Of a DNA stretch of 64,000 bases, positions 56,146-64,000 are shown in pieces. The position numbers and the translations under genes were made by a program. Source of the stretch: Heterocephalus glaber. Lineage: Eukaryota > Chordata > Mammalia > Rodentia > Bathyergidae. Each line of letters begins with the position of its first letter. The stretch's first letter is position 1. Location of the stretch: positions 1,464,875 through 1,528,874 of the forward strand of contig NW_004624801.1 of NCBI RefSeq assembly GCF_000247695.1, written 5' to 3'. The notes under the pieces were generated by a model. The model worked only from the letters and a program-made list of their open reading frames with translations. It made no database searches and was not told where the DNA came from.

Positions 56146-56989
56146 AATTTTAAGTTTAATTTACATGCATGTCTCCATGTACTGAGGGATTAGAATGCTT
56201 TACTGTAGCTGAATGTGAGATGTATTGTTTAGATGGCAATCTGTTTCTTTAATGAGTACGAATGTATGAGAGGAGTGTTAAGGTTTAAAGCACCTTTTAT
56301 AAGAAGGTAAATTTTATGTGCCCGTTTTTCAACTTTTAGCTATTGTTCCTGTTGAAGACCAAAATTATTTTCACCTTTTCTCCATGCTAGCTGGATTAAT
56401 TCCGTAACTAACCATCCACTGTCCTTTATCAAATCTCCTTGCTAAGAGTTCATAAAAATCACACATGCACTTCTGTAACTTCTCAAACAGGCAAGCACTG
56501 ATACAAACAAGAAAACAAGAAGGAAACAGAGGCAAATGACAAACATGAACCTACTAATTTAAACTCTTAAACATCTGGTAATAAAAAGTAATCTCACATA
56601 GCATAGTAAAGTCCAATCACACAATAAATAAACATAGTTAATGTCATAATCACAATTGCCCTCTCCAGAAAATGAGGTTAGAGAGCTTTGTGTGTCTTTT
56701 TTTTAAGGTAAAATTGTTTTAAACAGATTACTGTTATACTGTTACAACAGTCCCCTTTCCAAGTCATTGCAAGCGAAGAATGTTTTAAACTTCAGTGTGA
56801 CAATGTTAGCCTTTAAATGCCCACTCTAGCCATAAGTGCAATCCAGCTATAGCTAAATTTGAAGATCCTAAATTGATTTTGTGAAGATGTCCTCCTTTTC
56901 AGGGAGATGAGCTTTTAAAACTACTACAAGAGAACTCTATATATTGTTGTGCCTGACAGACTTTGATTTTCTAGAAGAGATACGGTTGT
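56146..56989. other. Unassigned AT-rich DNA
   Basis: No gene or repeat recognised. Confidence 0.35.
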
Positions 56990-57076
56990 TTTTGTTTGTT
57001 TTGTGGTGGTAGGGATTGTACTCCAGAGCTCACATGTGTTAGGAAGGCATGCTGTCACTGAGCTACAGCCCCAGCC
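56990..57076 (-). mobile_element. ID SINE (older copy)
   Basis: Minus strand: GGCTGGGGCTGTAGCTCAGT, ACAGCATGCCTTCCTAACAC, then a decayed B box (CTCTGGAGTACAATCCC) and A-rich tail. TGGGGCTGTAGCTCAG is the standard rodent ID start. Confidence 0.8.
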
Positions 57077-57727
57077 TAGTGCTTTGTTTTAAATTCTGGA
57101 AGCAACACTAATCTCATTAATCTATAGGTGGAAAAGGAATAGCCCTAAAAATAATAGACATTAAACAAAAGAAACAACCCAGTGATTGGTAGATTGGATC
57201 AGCTATGGGGTTTTATTTCCCCACATTCGGTGGCATATGAAAACTTTCCTAGTAAGGAATTTAGCATTCTTGTAAAACCTGTTTCCTTTAAAATTACTTA
57301 TATATCCCCATTGTGATTTATGAATAATTGTTCAACTCAGTTATGCTTTGTGAGCTACATGTGTTCTCTAGTTATGAACATTCTTTCTCTTTGGCTGTTA
57401 TCTTGGGAGAATTTGTAAGGAAGTGCATGAGATGAAGGCCCTAGTGATGGGTTGCTGGTGTACAAATATCTGAGCAAGAGCCTCAGAAGCAAGACAAGTC
57501 CCATATCACTGATCTTTACATGCATTAGAACTTCTTTTACTCTGAATACAAATAAACCAGTGTCATCATGGCTGAAATCTTTCACTTCTCAACTTGTCCT
57601 TCTGCTTTTTTCCATTGGTATACTCTCATGCAACTGCAAGTCATAAAAGTTCCCTAACAAGAGTTTGAAGTAATTAATGGACTCAGTAAAACACATGTGA
57701 TGTCATTAGAATTGAAACTTATTTATT
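57077..57727. other. Unassigned DNA
   Basis: No gene recognised. Opposed frames of 64 and 76 codons overlap around 57452-57585. Confidence 0.35.
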
Positions 57728-57762
57728 GATTGATTCATTCATTCATTCATTCATTTATTTAG
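57728..57762. repeat. (ATTC)n microsatellite
   Basis: Five or so ATTC units flanked by ATTT/ATTG variants. Confidence 0.93.
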
Positions 57763-57830
57763 GTTGGCTTGTTTATGTTTGCTTAATTTTAGTGACTAAA
57801 TTTATAAGTACAGTCAAACACACAAATCCT

Positions 57831-57917
57831 GGGCTGGAGATTTAGCTCAGTGGCACCACGTCTGCCTTGCAAATGCAAAGTCCTGAGTTTGATCACTGGT
57901 ACCAAAAGAAAAAAAAA
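57831..57917 (+). mobile_element. ID-like tRNA-derived SINE
   Basis: 'gggctggagatttagctcag' (A box), 'tctgccttgcaaatgcaaag', 'cctgagtttgatcactggta' (B box) and an A-rich tail. acacaaatcct / acacaaaccct (57820-57830, 57918-57928) is a one-mismatch duplication. Confidence 0.9.
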
Positions 57918-57959
57918 ACACAAACCCTTACACCATTTCCATCATTCCTCAAAAAGTTT

Positions 57960-58150
57960 TCAAAACATGTTTAATTATTTTTACTCAACATATAATAATT
58001 GTGCATATTTCTAGGGTACGGCATAAATTGACACATTTATACAATATAAAATGACAAAATGAAGTCAATCATCATTTCTATTACCTTAAACATTTATCAT
58101 TTCTTTGTGTTTGGGACCTACAATTCCTCTCTTCTAGTTCTTTGTTTAGT
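57960..58150 (-). mobile_element. Ancient L1MA/L1MB-type 3' UTR (antisense)
   Basis: 'ataattgtgcatatttctag' with ggtacggcataaattg, 'acatttatacaatataaaat' and 'aaacatttatcatttctttg' with tgtttgggac and 'cctctcttctagttctttg' follow the antisense L1M tail. Confidence 0.65.
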
Positions 58151-58698
58151 TTATTGGTTTGTACTCTGGAAGGAAAACCACAGGTTCCTTTGTGCATCTT
58201 ATTTTTTCTCAGTAACTGAACAAATGGAAGGTTTTTCTTTTTTAAAAAAGACTTTATAAATCAAGTATTTACTGGACTGATATAACACCTGTGAATATAC
58301 TATTAGGTTTTCAACCCTCTTTCCTATACTGCATATATTTACCTCTTAAAAAGGCCATGCTAATTCCAGTTGGATGGTTTTTAAAAAATCTTTCTAAATT
58401 TCTAGAGTATTTTCCTGTTTCTTTTAGCAGTTTGACCTTCCATCTTCACCTTTGTTGGTCTGTCCAGTAGATGCTCAACTATGATCTTAGGAGCACAAAA
58501 ACAATAGTTATGTCCTCATCCCCAGAAGGACTCTGCTCTTGGTTTAATGCCTTTTTATGGTATTCTCAAAGTTTATAATACTTTTTGCATATTTTCATTT
58601 TGCACTAGACCCTACAATTTAATTAGGCGTATGTAATAAAGAATTAAATTTGGGCAAAGCAAGATCTGTTTCTTTATCCCCAGCTCTTGGAAGGTACC
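58151..58698. other. Unassigned DNA
   Basis: Nothing recognised before the hAT element. Confidence 0.3.
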
Positions 58699-58706
58699 CT
58701 CTAAGC

Positions 58707-59214
58707 CAGTGATGGCAAACCTTTTAGAGATCGATTGCCCAAATTGCAACCCCAAACTCACTGAAGTATTACAAAGTGCCAACACTGAAATCAAACTTGA
58801 ACCCTGAAGTTTTAGTTTAGAAAAAACAACTCATACATTAACATCTTTTGTCTTACAAGAAAATCACAGTGAAAGAACTTTCAATGATACAAACAGCTTT
58901 TTATTGAAAGGTAAAAGTTTGCATTTGGTGTACTTTTGTACAATCAACATGATTTTTGCTGCTGTATGCATATGGATACTTTGTCAAACCTTGGCTCATA
59001 TTTTATTAGTTTGAGAGCAATGCATGTAGCGCTCAGGTCCTCTGTTAGTGGCACCTGACACTGCTACTCCTTTCTAGCATGTGCATGGCACCTAAGTGAG
59101 CTGTTATCCGAGGTTCACCTGCTAGGCCATTGCTCCAGTGACTTAGCTTGCGTGCCAACAAAGAGGGCTCTGCATGCCCACTGCAGCACGCATGCCATAG
59201 GTTTGTCACCACTG
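58707..59214. mobile_element. Complete non-autonomous hAT DNA transposon (508 bp) with perfect 8-bp target-site duplication
   Basis: The left end is CAGTGATGGCAAACCTTTTA and the right end read inward is CAGTGGTGACAAACCTATGG, an imperfect terminal inverted repeat of about 16 bp. The 8-bp duplication ctctaagc is perfect on both sides (58699-58706 and 59215-59222) and fits the nTCTAnAn-type preference of Charlie/SPIN-class hATs. It has no transposase frame, so it would have been moved by a transposase supplied elsewhere. The right end carries GCCAACAAAGAGGGCTCTGC and 'catgcccactgcagcacgca', a pattern that I associate with hAT families reported as horizontally transferred among vertebrates and insects; the family name was not verified. 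The two ends are more conserved than the MER elements nearby, suggesting a younger insertion. The 87-codon frame 59148-59411 straddles the right boundary and is not a gene. Confidence 0.9.
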
Positions 59215-59222
59215 CTCTAAGC

Positions 59223-59539
59223 GCTTGGAATGTGCTGCTTGCTCAGTGTGTCTTTGCTTACGGACATTTTTGCATCAAGCCAGATGTCTATAGTAATAGT
59301 GTTATTTGTGATGGAACCTTGGGACACACGATGTCTGCTCTACCTCTGGAGGCACTTGAACCTAAGATTAAAACATGGACAGTCAGCTGTATCAAAGTAA
59401 CCAATCCTTAGTGTGAGCTCTAGACACTGAAGCTCAGGGGAGCATCCTGGTTGACAATACTCTCTAAATATTATCACATATCATTGCTGGGAGAAGTAAG
59501 TGCAATCTACATGACTTCATAGGTAGAGGAGGTTTGGGG
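59223..59539. other. Unassigned DNA
   Basis: Sequence flanking the hAT element; no gene or repeat recognised. Confidence 0.3.
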
Positions 59540-59760
59540 GTCAATGAGAAGCTCCACCCTGTACCTCTCCAGGACCCTACCTATATGCCTCTCCCTTTGT
59601 TGCTTTTGATCTGCATCTTTTCAGATCCCTGTAATAAGCCGTAACCATGAATATAACTGCCCTACTGTGTTCTGTGAGTCCTTGTAGCCACAGTGTGGAT
59701 CTCAGGGTCATTGTGGGGACTTCTCAAACTCAGTGCCTTTAAGAGGCTCTCATTTCCTCT
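59540..59760 (+). mobile_element. Old ERV-type LTR remnant, 3' part
   Basis: 'tcccctttgttgcttttgat'-like phrase (59592-59612), 'cctgtaataagccgtaacca' (AATAA-type polyadenylation region), 'ctactgtgttctgtgagtcc' with ttgtagcc, and 'gtcattgtggggacttctca' follow a common mammalian ERV LTR 3' region with CTGAGTTCTGTGAGCC and GGGGGTCATGGGAAC. The family is not identified. Confidence 0.5.
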
Positions 59761-60499
59761 GGCTTCCTATTAGTGTCTATCAATGGGGAGCCTCACAGCA
59801 GACTTGGGGAAGACAGAAAGGAGAGGTGAAGGCATCAGTACTCCTGAGTGTCTGCCTGTGAGAGAGGATCCCAGCGAGGCTGTGTCTCTCAGCTCAGAGG
59901 CCTTGGTGCTCACCACAAACCATCCTGTTCGGTTAACTTTCTCACTGGATTCTGGTAATGTCCTCTCTCATCTCTGTGGTGCTAACCTGTCTACCATTAA
60001 GCCATGAATTTGGGGCTTGTGCTTCTTCATTTTGCAACAAAACCTTTAACACTTTTGTTATCAACAAAAAACTATTATTTTGCAAAAAGGAAAGACAATT
60101 CTGGCTCAACAGTAATTTCACTGTCAGGCATGTTGATCCCTGATTTGAACCCTTTCTTCACTCAGCTGTCTCTGTGTTAGAGGACAGTGATCCCTTAGCC
60201 TTCGTTTTGTACCCTCCCGTCTGTCATGGCTCATTTTGGTCGCAATATCTTTCTTCTGTCTTGTGCTGCAAGTCTTCCCTAGAATTGATGAGTGACTACT
60301 TGCTGCTAATCCTAGAATTTTTGTTTTCATTTTAGTTTGTGTCCTTCAGTGTGTTGAGGGTAGCTTGAGACTAGCAGACTGATTCTGTACTCACTCCTGC
60401 CTCATTCTCTCTAACTTGCTTGGCATTGTGGGACACGGCACTAGCAGAGAGGAAGGTCGGTAAAGAGAAGAAAAGCTGACCAGTAAAGGGTCATGCAAT
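59761..60499. other. Unassigned DNA
   Basis: Short frames of 60-74 codons only; no repeat recognised. Confidence 0.35.
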
Positions 60500-60530
<31 letters not shown>

Positions 60531-60570
60531 CCTTCCTGCCTTCCTTCCTTCCTTCCTCTCTCTCTTTCTC

Positions 60571-60606
<36 letters not shown>

Positions 60607-60632
60607 TTATTTCTTTCTTTCCTTCCTTCCTT
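60500..60632. repeat. (CCTT)n / (CTTT)n microsatellite
   Basis: Pyrimidine tetranucleotide tract with CCTG interruptions; the Lys/Arg/Glu frame on the minus strand is an artefact. Confidence 0.97.
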
Positions 60633-61244
60633 CATACATGAATGTTCTCAGTGGTAAGACTACCTAGCTTTACTATGCAAGGTGGCTCAAGATTCTTGAA
60701 TTTGCTTTTTCGAATTATTATTTTTTTTAAATATTGAAAATCATATTTAGACCCTAAAAGTTTTCTTTACTTATAATGACTGCATTATAATTATCCCAAT
60801 TTCTGGAACTACCCAGAAGGTTTTGGCAGTGAGAGAACAGTATAGAATATTTAGTGATAGAATTATGTGGCAAATACTCTGTACAGTACTTTTCATAGAG
60901 AATTTTATAACAGGAGATGATTAGATATTATTGCTGTGGATAGATTTGGGGCTAAATGGAGAGAAAGAAATTGAAACTTATCAAACACAACAATAACAGC
61001 AACAACAATGACATGAGACCAGAAGTCTGAGTTTTAGTAAGCACTGCTGGTGACTATGATGTATATTTGAGTTGACAACACTACATCAGAAAGATATAAT
61101 ATAAAAGAGAGAGAGAGTTATAATATTAATACATTAAGCGAACTAGAGAGAAAAAGTGTCTACTGATAGGATAAGGGAAAATGAATTTAATTTATCACAA
61201 GTAGAAGTAAATTAATAGCAAATTACAATCACCAATAAATGCTG
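60633..61244. other. Unassigned AT-rich DNA
   Basis: Nothing recognised. Confidence 0.3.
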
Positions 61245-61660
61245 CTGTTTACTCATTCATTGAGTGAGTAGGAACTGAGACTCTACGCATAGTCTAGTGT
61301 CCAAGTCTAAGAGACAAGTGAGAGAAGAGCCACCACTGCCATGAAGCTTACTTCTAACTAGGACACAACACAGCAGCAAAAAAAATATATATATATACAC
61401 ATATATATACACATATATATACATATATATATATATGACGCTGATTATCAAGGGGCAGGGCGTCTATCTTACACAAAATAATTCAGAAATTCTTCTCTGA
61501 TGAGTGACACTGGAGCAGAGAGGAAGGTGTAGAAGTAGCCTGGGGCCCAGTCATAAAGGGCTTTACATGCATCAGGCATTGAAAAGATTAGGGGATTTAT
61601 TCAGAGTGCAAATGGGAAGGCAGCTCAGGATTTTGAATACATAAGTGGTCTGTGGCCTGC
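61245..61660 (-). mobile_element. L2-type LINE (antisense), interrupted by a TA repeat
   Basis: 'ctcattcattgagtgagtag' and 'tgccatgaagcttacttcta' with actaggacac match the antisense L2 tail. After the TA repeat, 'actggagcagagaggaaggt', 'ggcccagtcataaagggctt' and 'gagtgcaaatgggaaggcag' continue in the expected order of the same old LINE region. Confidence 0.55.
61381..61436. repeat. (TA)n / (CATATA)n microsatellite
   Basis: TA dinucleotides with CACATA interruptions. Confidence 0.96.
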
Positions 61661-62329
61661 GTACAACTCTGGGGCAGTTTGTGACTCTCTGACTTTCTAG
61701 ACTAGATCATATAAGACAGCACAGTTTCTTCGGTTGGTCGGTCAGTTGGTTGATTGGTTGGTTGGTCAGTTGGTCAGTTGTTGTTGTTATTGACCGTTAG
61801 TATGCAGAGGCCTGAGACTTTGTGGAAAACATCTTTGGTGGCCTTAAAGAAGCAAAAGCCTTCCAATAGCCCATACAGGCAGTTGTCCTGATCTGTGTCC
61901 TCCTAGGTGAGGTACAGGTGCCAGCAAGTGAGCAAAGACACATCCATGCCAGTCCAGCCATCAAGCCCCAGCCTTGGACTTTTTCTAGCTGAGGCTTCTG
62001 ACACTGTGGCACCTCAGGGAGAAAAGACAAGCAATACCTATTTTATGTTGTTTGCATTTCTGACCTATGGAACATAATGGAATAAAGTGGTTATTTGATA
62101 CCAGTGAATTTGGGGGTGTTCCCTGCACAGAACTAATAATCAGAACTGTGAGACATAGATTTGGGACTTTGCTACTTAAACTTGCTACATCACCAGTGGC
62201 CTCAACATCTCCTGGAATCTGGACAATAGTGCAGCATCTCAAGCCTATGTCAGCCCTATGAAATCAGAATTTACTTTTCAACATGATACCTAGATGATGT
62301 GAATGTACATTAAAATATGTTTCTCTGGC
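61661..62329. other. Unassigned DNA with (GGTT/GGTCAGTT)n patch
   Basis: A GGTTGGTCAGTTGGTC-type repeat lies at about 61728-61790; the rest is unrecognised. Opposed frames 61985-62242 and 62067-62261 are chance. Confidence 0.4.
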
Positions 62330-63005
62330 TGCTTTAATTTACTGTAGTAAAATACGCTTATGAGGAAATGCAAAAATCTTAAGTGATTATATATGCGTGC
62401 GTGCACCTGTACAACCACCAGCAGGGGTAGAATGTTTCCAATCTAACCAGACAATTCCCACATGCTCCTGATACAAAATCTTCTCCCTCACCCCTTTCCC
62501 TGACATAACAGTTCATCCATGATTGGATATTTGGCGTTTTTTAGTTTGGGTCTATCACGAATGAAGTATTTTTACATGCATGTGAACATGAGTGTTCTTT
62601 TCTTTTAGACAAGAAACACCTAAGAGTGGAACTGTTAGGTCATAGTAGGTGTGTGTTTAACTTTATTGGAAATTGCCAAAGTGTTTTCCAATGTGGCTGG
62701 ACCATTCTACACTCCTACGAGTAAGAAGGAGAGTTCCAGTCACTCTACTTCTTCAACAATAGTCAGTATTGTCAGTTGTTTAAATTTAGCCTTCTGGTGG
62801 GTGTGTAATAGAATCTCTTTGTGGTTTTAATTTGAATTTCCTTGATGACTAATGATGTAGAGCATTTTTATATGCTTATTGGCTATCAGGTTTCTTCTTT
62901 TGAAAAGTGCCTACTCAGGTTTTTTCCCCCTATATTTTGACTTGTATAGCTTTTTATTGCATAGCAGAAGTTCATTATTATTCTTGATATGAGTCCTTCA
63001 CCAGA
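62330..63005 (-). mobile_element. Ancient L1M LINE, ORF2 3' part (antisense)
   Basis: 'gtttgggtctatcacgaatg' with aagtatttttac, 'caagaaacacctaagagtgg' with aactgttaggtcatag, 'ttgccaaagtgttttccaat', 'tctacactcctacgag', 'cttctggtgggtgtgtaata' and 'tgatgactaatgatgtagag' with catttttatatgcttattgg give the standard antisense order of old L1M elements. Interrupted on the right by an LTR. Confidence 0.75.
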
Positions 63006-63515
63006 CTATGTGGTGGTAGACAGCTCCTGAGATGATTTGCAAAGGTCCCCCCTTCCTTGAGTTCACTCCTTTGTGTAATCATTCCCCTTCCTTTGAGTGA
63101 GTGGGACCTGTAATTTCTTCTGATGAGGGGCAAAAGCGATGAGATATCGCTACCACTGTGTTTAGGTCACAAGATCACAGCCGCAGCTCGCTGTAGACGC
63201 TTTCCATTGCCTCCTTGGCTGGCAGATTTTATGAAACAGCTGCCTGCTAAAGAGGGTCACACTCGCGGAGCTACAGGTGACTGAGGCCATTCTTCCAACA
63301 TCTTCGGAGGAACTCATTGCTGCCCATACCCTGTGAGCTCAGAGACCCACCTCTCCTGTCTCAAGCTTCCAGATAATACCCCAGCTCTGACTGAAACCTT
63401 CACCACACTGCAGTGAGGTGTGCTAACACAGAAACGCTGCCACTCAGAAATTAGATCATAAATGTGTATTATTTTAAGAAGCAAATTTATTATGATTTCT
63501 TACATAGCAATACAT
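63006..63515 (+). mobile_element. ERV-type LTR inserted in L1M
   Basis: 'gagtgagtgggacctgtaat', 'gatgagatatcgctaccact' with gtgtttaggtcacaagatca, 'gccattcttccaacatcttc', 'caagcttccagataatac' with cccagctctgactgaaacct, and the end 'aattagatcataaatgtgta' with ttattttaagaagc and 'tatgatttcttacatagcaa' follow a common mammalian ERVL-type LTR (dates-of-old family with TGAGATAATAAATGTGTGTTGTTTTAAGCC pattern). L1M sequence occurs on both sides. Confidence 0.6.
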
Positions 63516-63548
63516 TTACACGTGCAATGGAAATATTTTTCCTAAGTT

Positions 63549-63616
63549 ACAAATTGTCATGCTGATGGGCATGTAGTAGTATCTCAGGGTGGTTTTAATT
63601 TGTATTTCCTTAATCT
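63549..63616 (-). mobile_element. L1M fragment (antisense)
   Basis: 'ctgatgggcatgtagtagta' with tctcagggtggttttaattt and gtatttccttaat repeats the antisense ORF2 phrase found at 62790-62850, so it is a separate L1 piece and not a simple continuation. Confidence 0.55.
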
Positions 63617-63633
63617 ATCTTTCTCTTTCTTTT

Positions 63634-63672
<39 letters not shown>

Positions 63673-63708
63673 CTCTCTCTCTTTCTTTCTTTTTTTCTTT
63701 CTTTCTTG
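63617..63708. repeat. (CTTT)n microsatellite
   Basis: Pyrimidine tetranucleotide repeat with a CT-rich centre. Confidence 0.97.
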
Positions 63709-63884
63709 TACATTACTGGGGCATTCACACTGAAGTATATCTCCAGCCTTTTCTATGTTTTTAATTTTGAGACAGGATCTTAATAAGTCATCAAGTTGAC
63801 TAGGCTAGGCTCAAACTGAAGTTCCTCCTGCCTCAGCCTCTAAGAATATGGAATTACAGGGGTGTACCAACATGCCTGGCTCCT
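63709..63884 (-). mobile_element. B1-ID composite SINE (antisense)
   Basis: Reading the plus strand: 'actggggcattcacactgaa' with gtatatctccagcctt (antisense ID half), 'ttaattttgagacaggatct', 'aggctcaaactgaagttcct' with cctgcctcagcctctaagaa and 'ggaattacaggggtgtacca' with acatgcctggct (antisense B1 half). Confidence 0.75.
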
Positions 63885-64000
63885 AGTAATGCTTTAGAAA
63901 TATGCCGGGCTATTGGATATTTTCAGTGTGAAGTAGTCGTGCAAAGTTTTTGCTCACATTTTAATTGGATTTTTGTTTCTAATATTATTGAGCAATAGAC

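Noticed and set aside
59148..59411. 87-codon plus-strand frame as a transposase fragment
   Set aside because: It straddles the right end of the hAT element and continues into flanking DNA; no hAT dimerisation or catalytic motif seen.
60441..60635. Lys/Arg/Glu-rich minus-strand frame
   Set aside because: Translation of the CCTT/CTTT microsatellite.
42264..63708. CRISPR-like or satellite arrays
   Set aside because: All tandem arrays seen are short-unit microsatellites without spacer structure, as expected in mammalian DNA.

Overview
This is mammalian nuclear DNA, almost certainly from a rodent. It has no operons, ribosome-binding sites or long open frames. It is AT-rich, with scattered CA, TA, GA and CTTT microsatellites and dense interspersed repeats. 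Rodent signals are several copies of a tRNA-derived, ID-like SINE with A box, B box and A tail, 7SL-derived B1 monomers, and fused B1-plus-ID composites. These composites are familiar from squirrel-type and other non-murid rodents, so I favour a non-murid rodent, but the sequence alone does not fix the species. MIR, L2 and MER-type DNA transposons are shared by all placental mammals.

I find no host protein-coding exon, functional RNA gene or CpG island that I can defend. The open frames are short (156 codons at most) and most lie in repeats or their shadows. The window is best read as intergenic or deep-intronic sequence.

Layout. Positions 1-7,000: single-copy sequence, an old L1M tail, an ERVL-MaLR-like LTR and a 5'-truncated L1 on the minus strand. 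7,900-8,400: a decayed mariner transposase. 9,400-14,300: MIR, LTR, two ID SINEs with exact target-site duplications, an L1 with an inverted 5' part, and a B1. 16,000-24,700: simple repeats, MIRs, a 115-base assembly gap, a B1-ID composite and three LTRs. 28,450-32,540: about 4 kb of antisense L1 (3' UTR, then endonuclease, ORF1 and 5' regions, twice). 35,375-37,325: a nested stack in which an ancient L1M was split by retroviral-type sequence whose LTR was then hit by a young L1. 43,451-43,760: a second mariner relic. 44,200-49,300: ID SINEs, a 29-bp-duplicated B1 and a GA tract. 51,700-53,300: old MIR and DNA-transposon relics. 53,784-54,863: the best L1, with ORF2 C-terminus and polypurine 3' UTR. 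58,707-59,214: a structurally complete 508-bp hAT element with perfect 8-bp target-site duplications. 61,245-64,000: L2, L1M, LTR and a B1-ID composite.

The most notable items are the intact hAT element, which resembles horizontally transferred hAT families, the pair of mariner transposase relics, the nested insertion stack and the twin-primed L1. No gene system connecting the parts was found. Family names below come from remembered consensus patterns and were not checked against a repeat library.
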